This document shows, one piece after another, positions 55,817-64,000 of a stretch of DNA of 64,000 bases (its first letter is position 1; each line of letters starts with the position of its first letter). The stretch is from Stratiolaelaps scimitus (lineage: Eukaryota > Arthropoda > Arachnida > Mesostigmata > Laelapidae), in assembly GCA_019614645.1 (NCBI GenBank), contig JABWDB010000037.1, positions 682,001-746,000 on the forward strand. Reading direction: 5' to 3'. Under the pieces are notes generated by a model. That model did no database searches. It had not been told where the DNA came from and was given only the letters and a program-made list of their open reading frames with translations. Position numbers and translations under genes: made by a program.

Positions 55817-56594
55817 TTCTTCCAAGGGCGCATTGAATTTGTAGACATTTAAAGAGAGGCCATTATTTCTAGTGAAGGTGCGTGGCTGTCCTCTCCTTGT
55901 CATACATACCACGAAGTGCCATTGCATCTCTCATCAGATTAATTTCCTGGTTTTCTTTCGAAGATTCTAGGGTGTGCCATGTGAGGTTCGGATCTATGCT
56001 ATATCTATGCTATAATAGTTCTCTAACAATTTCGGTTAGTGCACCGCAGATTTCCCGAAGTATTAAACGTGTTTCCATTTTTGGCATTACTGTGATTTCT
56101 TCACATCTTCCCCTTTATCTGTCCTACTCCTATCATATCGTTATGGCCGGAAGGATTGTGTTGTTAGTCAAAGCATGGCATGATGACGTCAGGCCAGGTC
56201 AAGTTCTATAATGGTAATCTTCCACATCTAGAGAAGTAATAGAAATAGTTGAATTTAGCTATGCTCATTCGTCTAATCAGTCGAGATTGTGATGTGAAAA
56301 TAGATGTTTGTTTCAAATTCAAAATATGCTATGTATGGTTTCTAAGCCAGCTTTGTAGACGCTTTGGCTCAATGACAGACGACTCCAGCTGTTGGTAAAT
56401 AATTCGCAACCTTGGTAAAATTATAATAATTACGAAGCTTAAACAGCGTATATCAGAAAAAAATACTACATGCCAAGTACTTCAGAACTAATAGCCTTCA
56501 CACCAACAACAAATATACTGTTTTTAGTCAATACGACCCTGCATAGCGAAATATAAATATAATATAATTAAGTGGCATATAAGAGAGCTTCCAA

Positions 56595-56656
56595 GGTAAT
56601 GCCGAAAGAAGTACCGTGGTCGTTAAATGCTGGCTGTGGGTCAGCCCGGAAAATTT
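56595..56656 (+). repeat. SINE A 3' tail fragment
   Basis: AATGCCGAAAGAAGTACCGT followed by GGTCGTTAAATGCTGGCTGT GGGTCAGCCCGG matches the SINE A tail. Immediately followed by a SINE B tail. Confidence 0.75.
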
Positions 56657-56660
56657 ATAA

Positions 56661-56708
56661 GAGAGCTTAAGCATTGTGAAATTGCAGCTCGTTTAATAAA
56701 CCAATAAA
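56661..56708 (+). repeat. SINE B 3' tail fragment
   Basis: GAGCTTAAGCATTGTGAAAT then TGCAGCTCGTTTAATAAACC AATAAAGC matches the SINE B tail. Confidence 0.75.
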
Positions 56709-56709
56709 G

Positions 56710-58100
56710 CTTACCATACCATACCTGTTGATCCGAGCAATTTGACAAACATTTTAAATTTGACAAACTTTATGTTTAGTTTATAAACATATGAACGCAT
56801 ACGAATAAATGAATCACTAGCTTGTTTGGGAAATGGGTGAAACACACCGACGTCGTGCTGTTTTCCTAAATGCCGATAGCCTTTTCGCCGAATTTGGCAA
56901 GCGTCAAGCAAACACTTGGAAATACAGCCTGATCTCAAGGCGAGCGAAATGTGCAGCATAATATATTTGTCAAGATCCGAAACTAGCACGATTATATGTG
57001 AGGGTCGTAAAAATATATCGAATACAGACCCTAAGCACCTGTACAGAGGCAATCTCAGGCAATCTCTTATAGGTGAAGGATTTCTTCTACGAGACAAGAG
57101 ATCTCTAGCCGATGCCAGATCAAAACATAATATTGATCCCATTCAATATATATCTATATAGGCTCTTGGAAGGGGTAAATCGTTACGTAGTTTTGCTACG
57201 TCAAACGGACGCGAATTGAAGTAAGTTAGGAATGATCTTGTTCGAATTGCTTCTATTCCTAGCGTGAGCATATCCCCATTGCGTTAGCATTGTGACATTA
57301 TGTTAGCCAACACATAAAGACATCTCATTTATTGTAGAATAGCCCATATTTTTGTTGTATTGATATGCTTATGTAAAGTATACGTGTTGTTGCATAGCCT
57401 CAACAGGTTGAAATCGTTTGGTGAACTCGATAGCTTCAACAGTTTATAAAATCGTCGACCATCTATCTCGAAAGTTTCACGTTGATCTGACGGTTTTTAG
57501 TAAAAACGGACGAATGCTCAGGGGTTTCAATGGTCATCAATTGCTGGGCATCTTCACAGGGCACACGGTGACACGGTCCAACGAATAAATAATTTCGTTA
57601 CCGCGGTTTTTGGGGGACTGCACAAATTTCAAGGAGACATGTGTAACTCTGCGAGCATTAGAACCTGCAGTTTTAATAATATAGGCACCGTATATAATAT
57701 ATTTTTACACTGAAAGTGATCCATATATACAATTATAAATTATCATCACCATTAACACGACATTATAAGGCATGCGCTTTCATGCAATTATAACTATTTG
57801 GCAGTCGCCATTCAGTACATAGGCCACTCTAATAAAATTACCGTCTGTTATTACAGTATCAATCAAGCAGAGAATCAGGTTAGCCAATGGCGGCTGCGTG
57901 TGATGTCTTCGCTAACGTGAAATATATATGTCAATTCTAAATGGTGCCGGGACCAGGATACCTATCGGTATTAACTCGTATTGCATAAAACATGCCCGTA
58001 TCATGAAACCGTTTCGTTTTTATCTCATCGTGACTTTTATACAGGGCACACACTAAAGTTGTTCATATTGCCTGTGAAGTTCTAATGCGCGTAATCCTTT
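56710..58100. other. AT-rich non-coding stretch
   Basis: Nothing recognised. Confidence 0.5.
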
Positions 58101-58141
58101 TCTCAGTGCATAGCCCCAACGAGCTACCTGTTTTTGGGCAG

Positions 58142-58332
58142 CGGTGTCGACCGAAGACAATAAGACGGACGAGCTGCCCAGCATAGAGCAAAAACACCAA
58201 ATTCTGTTCAGCTACGGAGCCTTGTACAAAGCGGCTCACGCAGTCGACAAAAACTCAGTGACCTACTTCAAGACTTCTGATCAACAGTTAGCGAGAAATA
58301 AATTAGTAGCGGCAGTGACAACGGACGAGTAA
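58142..58332 (+). other. Candidate terminal coding exon, unassigned protein
   Basis: After a pyrimidine-rich CTACCTGTTTTTGGGCAG acceptor (AG at 58140-58141) an open frame with GC-rich, coding-like codons reads STEDNKTDELPSIEQKHQIL, then FSYGALYKAAHAVDKNSVTY, then FKTSDQQLARNKLVAAVTTD E, ending at TAA (58330-58332). No ATG starts it, fitting a 3' exon with two nucleotides of a split codon (58142-58143). I do not recognise the family. Upstream exons are not seen in this window. It could also be part of a pseudogene. Confidence 0.35.
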
Positions 58333-58561
58333 AGATTTGTGACAGCAGTAATTTTGTCTTTTCTGTTACTTCCCAAATAGCTGCGGAGCGTAACCAATTA
58401 CCTCGTAGACTTAAGTACAGTGGAAATGGTGAAATCGTCATATTGCCGTAAGTGTCTACGACACTTCAGACCAATCAAGGAGCAACTTTAGCCGATGGGA
58501 TGAGACAGTCGAAAGTTCGTATGTAAATTCTGGCAGTCTATTGCTGGCTTGGGTTCAATTG

Positions 58562-58619
58562 GCGTCTTGAATTGCTAGACAGGAGTGGCATATGGCTTGG
58601 GTTCAAATCCCAAAGACGC
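58562..58619 (+). other. tRNA-like relic
   Basis: A 5-bp T-stem with a TTCAAAT loop (TTGGG TTCAAAT CCCAA, 58597-58613) is flanked by GCGTCT (58562-58567) and AGACGC (58614-58619), which pair like an acceptor stem. The total is 58 nt, too short for a complete tRNA, so a deleted tRNA pseudogene or SINE head. Confidence 0.35.
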
Positions 58620-58666
58620 GGAGAGTCGCTGTATTTCAATAGATTATCTATTATTAATCTTTATTA

Positions 58667-58780
58667 TTGCCAGGCAAGGCTGAAAAATAAATCATTGGTA
58701 GCCCCGACATGTCCCCGCAGGGCTCAAAGTCGAAGCGTGTCACCGAGGGAAATAGAGGAAAATCAGCTCAAAAGGCGTTC
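58667..58780 (+). repeat. Divergent family C relative, facing right
   Basis: TTGCCAGGCAAGGCTGAAAA then GGTAGCCCCGACATGTCC and GCAGGGCTCAAAG resemble the family C body and copy 5's 5' end. It is the inverted partner of 58975-59090. Confidence 0.6.
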
Positions 58781-58827
58781 TTTGAGTCCGATTCCAGCTG
58801 AGGGCTTGGATCTTCATTTTTTCTTTA

Positions 58828-58967
58828 AAAACTTTGTGGCATTTTATCCCACATGGTATTAGATTAAACCCATCGTAACCGTGTGCAAACGGTATCCGAC
58901 TCTCAAGGGCTCTAAAACAACAAAATTGGCATGGCACTGGCGGCATCAGTAACCTTAACAGCAAACG
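58828..58967 (-). repeat. Repeat D, copy 1
   Basis: The reverse complement contains GCCATGCCAATTTTGTTGTT, CGTTTGCACACGGTTACG and CCATGTGGGATAAAATGCCA, all repeated at 60088-60226. The origin is unknown. Confidence 0.8.
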
Positions 58968-58974
58968 CCTCCTT

Positions 58975-59090
58975 TGAAGTGACTCTCAGCTATTCCCCCC
59001 TGAGACAGGCTTCAGCTTGAGCCCTGCGAGGACATGTAGGGGCACCCAAATCTTTATTTTTCAGTCTTGACGTGCCTGGCGAGATAGTAA
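58975..59090 (-). repeat. Divergent family C relative, facing left
   Basis: GTGACTCTCAGCTATTCCCC, GAGACAGGCTTCAGC and GAGGACATGTAGGGGCACC are a diverged version of the family C core in reverse. With 58667-58780 it brackets repeat D. Confidence 0.65.
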
Positions 59091-59097
59091 CGATTAA

Positions 59098-59985
59098 TAT
59101 TAGGGATTTCCGTTCGAATTCGCACGCCTTTCGAATGGCGCACAATCCGAACTACGCGATACAATGCGTTCATTTTTGGACTGGACAAGCGACCGGAGCG
59201 TGGGTTCCTTTCGAACTCTAAGTGGTTTCGGTACGATCAGAAAGATGGACACTGCAGCAAAAAGTTCAAATTCCCCCAAATATCAACGCGAAATTATCAA
59301 GTTTTTATTTCTCCAAGGACACCCTCCAGCTGAAATCCATTGACAATTAGTGAATGCGTACGGCAGGTCTGCCTTATGCTTGCGAATGGTGCAAGGTTGG
59401 TGCAAGCGATTTAACAGTGGAAATTTGGACACCGATGACCATCAAGGCGGGGACCAGAAATCAGGTGCGACAAGGAACGAACGGATTGACAGAATCAAGG
59501 CAGGTTTTGAGCAAACTAGAGCTTGGCCCATAAAGTCTTTGTCGGCTGAAACTTGGATTCCTCGGACAACGTGTCATAGTATTATCACCAATATACTGAA
59601 GTTGAAGGAAATCAATGCAAAATGGGTTCTCCACAAACTGAGTACTGAGTACGGCCTGGATGGAGGGGAACAACATTGAGCGATCGCATCAACCCCCATA
59701 TTCTCCGGATGTAAGCCCATGTGATTATGGTTGTTTCCATGCATTAACAAGGGCAATAGGTGGGGTTTTATATGAGAACATCGACTTACTCAAAGAAGCA
59801 ATAGATAACGAAATTATAAATAAAACACCCAGAGCACGGGTGTTTTGAATACTTTTTTGAAGTCGGTGTGTAAATAAAGGTGGGGAGTACCTCTAACTTA
59901 TACCAAAAGATCTTTGTTCTAACTAATTTAGTTCAAAAGTTATTGGAATTTAAAGAGCGGCAAGTTTGAACGGAATTCCCTAATA
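59098..59985 (+). mobile_element. Internally deleted mariner-family element with inverted ends
   Basis: TATTAGGGATTTCCGTTCGA at the left and its near complement TCAAACGG-type end (CGGAATTCCCTAATA, 59971-59985) at the right form terminal inverted repeats with TA at the borders. Inside, the N-terminal DNA-binding part reads CLRMVQGWCKRFNSGNLDTD and LSAETWIPRTTCHSIITNIL. A deletion then removes most of the catalytic core, and the sequence resumes with PPYSPDVSPCDYGCF, the third-Asp block, and LYENIDLLKEAIDNEI. Without the first two Asp blocks it cannot encode an active transposase. Confidence 0.85.
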
Positions 59986-60087
59986 ATAAGTAATCTGCCG
60001 TGCCATAAATAAATAAAGATGATAGCGAAATCCACGTATGAAAGGACACGTGCTGTTGTTGTAGTCCGCACGACTACCTACGCGCCT

Positions 60088-60226
60088 GCTGCTAAGGTCA
60101 TTGACGCTGCCAGCACCATGCCGATTTTGTTGTTTTTGAATGCTTGAGGGTCGGACACCGTTTACACACGGCTACGGAGGGCTGCCACCATCGTAATACC
60201 ACATGGGATAAGATGCCACAGGGTTT
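60088..60226 (+). repeat. Repeat D, copy 2
   Basis: About 139 bp matching 58828-58967 in opposite orientation, including CACACGGCTACGG and CCACATGGGATAAGATGCCA. It lies just outside the deleted mariner. Confidence 0.8.
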
Positions 60227-60816
60227 ATATACGCTGTGTGCCCATTTCTGAACGAGATCCGGGAGGTTCAAACTATGGCGGACGGGACCGGGGCTCAGTC
60301 GCGGTTTGGAAAATAATGTTATCTATGGAACTCTTTGCCTCGCTCAGCGCACTCCTTAGCCTAGCAAGGAAATGGTAGACTAAGAAGAAAAGCTATTTGA
60401 CTGCGCGACCAGCTGACGAAGGGGCACCGATTGCCCTGATTCTTATGGTGTGCTACGAGTTGATGCCGCAAACGATATTAAAAATCTTATTGTGTTCCTC
60501 TAGCGCTACATGAATCTCTGTGAACAGGCCAATTTCAACAACCGGCAGGTCCAACCTCGAGGACAACAACGAGTCGGCGACAATGATACCACTGAAAGTA
60601 GTTGTGGTGATGTTCAAAGTTCCACATCATTCTCCCAACCGGGTAAATGCTATAACCATAGGGACACAACCTAACTACTTCCATATGCAATAAGATATAT
60701 ATTAATATCCTATCATGATAAAACACCGCGGGATAATGTGGCTTGAAAATTGAAAGAATCTCTAACCTAATATAATGATGATAATAATTATTATTATTCT
60801 TAATTACTAACAAATA

Positions 60817-60868
60817 CATTTTCCGGGCTGACCCACAACCAACATTTAACGGCCACGGTACTATCACC
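60817..60868 (-). repeat. SINE A 3' tail fragment
   Basis: ATTTTCCGGGCTGACCCACA ACCAACATTTAACGGCCACG is the reverse complement of the SINE A tail. Confidence 0.75.
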
Positions 60869-60869
60869 T

Positions 60870-62010
60870 ATTATAATACTTACTAGTATTGTATTTTTAC
60901 GAGAGCCTGAGTAAATTTTAATCTGAATCTGACGTCTGCTTATCATACATGGTGATACTCTAAGGATAGACACGTTCTCGGAACAAGCGCCCACTCTCCT
61001 TGTAGACTTTTCCCAGCAATATAAGATAGCGCTCAACAAGGTCTGCCCTGAACCTATAATCAATGGGTTGATTGACGTTGATGCACAATTCAGATGGCAA
61101 GGCGATGGTGGTTCCATCACAAAGCCAATTCCGAACGAAAAAATTACCAGTGTCCACGCAGTGTGCTGCGTCACTATGTTATCCAGATGCTCTCGAGACC
61201 CTGTGGTCATCAGAGGCGATCACCATGAAGGAGCTAACCTAGTCAGCTTACAGTGCTGAGGGGACAGAGGAAATTCGGTGAAAATAGCCTACGATGGAAG
61301 GTCATACACGGTGCCAATGCCGAAACAAACTGCTTTCCCTGCAGTGGCTAATATAATAACAACGATGTTCCTCTTAACAGTCTTCTTGCGAAACAGCGCT
61401 GCACTGTCGATCCACGCTATCATCAAAACCTAACGCACTTTATTACAAAGGAGATCTATACGGAGGAGATACTCTATGCCACAGTATCAGGAAATCTCGC
61501 TGGCTGACGGCAAGGCAAAGCAGCGTCTTGTATTGAATTCTCAAGCAGCCGACTGGAACCACATCTTCCAATCAGATCTGGAGTTGCCGACCCGAGTCAC
61601 AACTAAGATTTGATTAAAAAAAAAACAAAAAACGGTCAGCAAATTCCTCTCTATGTCTAGTGTCCGTGTTAGCTTAGATCACTAATGTTGACATGATACT
61701 AAACGTCTCTCGGAAAATTACCACGGCTTTCCAGTTCATGTGGCAGGGCCCAATGACGGAGACGTGCACTGAGCAACTGCCAGGTGAATGTGAATGAATC
61801 TCCCTGGTAGGTGTGGGGAGCGCGTGTTGGCCACTCTCGATCCAAGAAACGTTTAAGCAAATGGAACCAAAGGCCTCTCCTCAGCGCTCGGCGTGACTCC
61901 TTTCATCATGATGATATGCTTCGAATTCAATGGTCAAGCTATTGAATTCATAAACTGTATAACTCGATGAGGTCAGGTTATCAAGGTTAGGCCGCATAAC
62001 CCAATAATAA
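60870..62010. other. Unassigned stretch
   Basis: Moderate complexity, with some open frames (minus 60800-61210, 136 codons), but no motif that I recognise. Confidence 0.4.
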
Positions 62011-62015
62011 TAATC

Positions 62016-62197
62016 AATTTTCCGGGCTGACTCACGGCCAAACTTTAACGTCCACGATACAGCTTTCGGCATTTCTTCATAAGACGGACAACCCCTTTAA
62101 ATGAAAATGTGCAACGGTCGGGATCGAACCCGTGCACCTTCGTCCGTCTCCTCCGATTGCAAGACGCACACGAATGCACTCCACGTTACCGGGCAGC
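62016..62197 (-). mobile_element. SINE A (tRNA-derived), full length, reverse
   Basis: Tail (TTTTCCGGGCTGACTCACGG CCAAACTTTAACG), body (CGGACAACCCCTTTAAATGA) and head (GGATCGAACCCGTGCACC, reversed B box at 62130-62140; TGCAAGACGCACACGAATGC) appear in the reverse order of 46298-46486. Confidence 0.85.
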
Positions 62198-62399
62198 ATA
62201 AGCTACTGGCCGTCGGCGAACCGGGTCCAGGCCCCAAAATCACATGATAATATCAAAATCACAATCATAATACCGTTCGCAACAACGGGTTCTCGATTTC
62301 TGTGGGCCCTTCTACGTACCAACACGGGAAGGCACGATCAAGAACGATGTCACGCTGTTTACGTGCGCAGCCACACGCATCACTGTGCACATTGAGCTC

Positions 62400-62760
62400 G
62401 TCCGCCCCCCCCCCCCCCCCGTCTATTCCTCGCGTTCCCCGAATAGGTACCGGCAATCTTCAATAGGACACCTTCGTCAAAACGATACTACGAAATTATT
62501 CATCTCCCCTCGTAATCGGGTGATTCACGAGGTATAAACACATTTGTTATTCAATTGGCCGCTTCCCCTTTAGCTCCTTCGAGCGTTCTCTCGTGAGCCC
62601 TTTCACGACGGCGCTCACTAAGACAGTTGATCAGAGTCTCGTTACGTACACGGAGCACGCGCGATCGTATGTGAACTCGAGAGCGCCAAGCATAGGTAAG
62701 GAACTAACTACGGCCACGGTCGGTGGCTCATCTTCGTCGATGTGAGTCCTAACCATTGAA
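62400..62760 (+). promoter_or_regulatory. CpG-rich segment with donor-like site, candidate 5' region
   Basis: CpG-rich relative to its flanks, with a C16 run (62404-62419), AGTTGATCAGAGTCTCGTTA CG and a good donor-like CATAG|GTAAGG at 62691-62700. This could be the first non-coding exon of a gene continuing beyond the window. Unproven. Confidence 0.25.
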
Positions 62761-63070
62761 CAAACAACATTATTCCCTCATTCACACTTCGTCATCCGGT
62801 GGTAGGCTCTGGATTTCCTTCATTGGACGGCGAACCAAATATTTCCTCACACTGACGAGGCTCTGGGATATCGAATACACTCTCCAGCTGCGGTCGGTGA
62901 ATATGGACAGAGCTGGGTCCACCGGGAAATGTCAACGTCAAAGATGTCTGGCTGGTACACGCGATGACAAGGATGTCGGACAAGGAAAATTATTCCAGAC
63001 ATGAAACATAACCCATACCACTCTTTCATGGTTGTATATACATATATATATATATATATTTTTTTTTTAT

Positions 63071-63094
63071 GGCATGTATATATATATACATGCC
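63071..63094. repeat. 24-bp perfect palindrome with (TA)n centre
   Basis: GGCATG arms flank TA dinucleotides and end in CATGCC. A further (AT)n lies at 63042-63059. Confidence 0.9.
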
Positions 63095-63837
63095 ACTAAA
63101 AATATATATACACCAGTCCACCCATGGAACAGCGGTAAGCATATATACATATACATAATACAAGGTATTCACCTAGTCAATTACAAATGAGCATCATCAT
63201 AAACACAACATTACAATGCTTCTGCTTTTACGCAATAGTATGTTTGCTTGGCCCATTGCCAAGGGGATTCACAATCATGAGGACATTATCATCGTCGTCC
63301 AGGGTAACTGACCAATGATGATACTGTTGTTGATTGAGGAAAACAAGAAAGGGATCCTTTTATCTAATCTTTATCCGACTCTGATGTGTATCTATTTACA
63401 CTATCTACCTACCATAAAAATAAAGGAGAATTCTATTACATAATATTTAATGATATTAAGCTACCGCAGTTAACTAGTATATTTAGGCACGCGTCCGCCA
63501 GGATTGCTATTTGCGCTTATGAAATCGTCTGTAACTGGATTATCAATAAACTCGAACATCTGGTGAGCTCTGTGGCGACTCGACGTGCTGCCTTCACAAG
63601 GATGAAGTAAATGAATTGTCTACCGCTCGTATAAGGTGGTCCCGATATAAAAATAATTCCTTCAGTGGCTCGGCCCTGAAGTCGAGCCAGAGAATCCACC
63701 CGGTAGAAGAAACATTAATTTTGTAGGGTGCAATTGAGAACGCATGAGTGTAACAGTCAACGCGGCTGGGAGCGGACATCCACACAACCGGCCCTATGGT
63801 TTGAGGCGACGTCTTTGTACCATAGAATCGTAGCAAA

Positions 63838-63840
<3 letters not shown>

Positions 63841-63903
<63 letters not shown>
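63841..63903. repeat. (AT)n microsatellite, about 63 bp
   Basis: AT dinucleotides with one TG interruption near 63891. Confidence 0.95.
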
Positions 63904-64000
63904 GTCGAGCTTGAAGCAGTTGGTATGTGTTTCGAGATGCTTATAGAATTAAACAGAGCGTAGAGGTTTAGTAATTGCAAAGCAAAGCGGGAAAATACAA

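Noticed and set aside
1..64000. CRISPR array, operon or prophage-like system
   Set aside because: No regularly spaced repeats, Shine-Dalgarno-led gene strings or prokaryotic genes; the spliced GPCR shows that this is animal DNA.

Overview
This is a eukaryotic nuclear window, almost certainly from an arthropod. The coding sequence is split by GT-AG introns of 10.7 and 14.6 kb. The one recognisable host gene is an arthropod-type RYamide (luqin-family) neuropeptide receptor. The rest is AT-rich, repeat-laden DNA with R1-clade and Jockey/CR1-like LINE debris, mariner relics, tRNA-derived SINEs and many (AT)n arrays. Long introns and this repeat mix would suit an arachnid (mite or tick), but the sequence alone does not settle the order.

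Layout. 1-11.2 kb: intergenic or upstream DNA with a GC-rich segment (3.5-4.0 kb), a CpG-rich segment that could be a promoter or 5' exon (4.7-5.6 kb), and a dead minus-strand LINE (8.5-10 kb). 11.2-38 kb: the receptor gene on the plus strand in three coding exons (11221-11625, 22355-22756, 37392-37961), giving 458 residues and seven membrane segments. Intron 1 holds a mariner corpse, a mariner tail and a SINE. Intron 2 holds a 4 kb GC-rich R1-clade LINE on the minus strand, LINE scraps and SINEs. 38-64 kb: gene-poor DNA with nested repeats, a foldback, perfect hairpins, an internally deleted mariner, and two or three small exon-like open segments that I cannot name.

The most informative non-genic signal is a roughly 100-130 bp A-tailed retroposon (called family C here). 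Five copies can be delimited by target-site duplications; four are 15-16 bp and one is 9 bp. It shows no obvious tRNA promoter boxes, and one copy has landed inside a 63-bp inverted repeat. Two further SINE families (A and B) are tRNA-derived, and several of their 3' tails are scattered separately. No bacterial, plasmid, CRISPR or viral system was seen.
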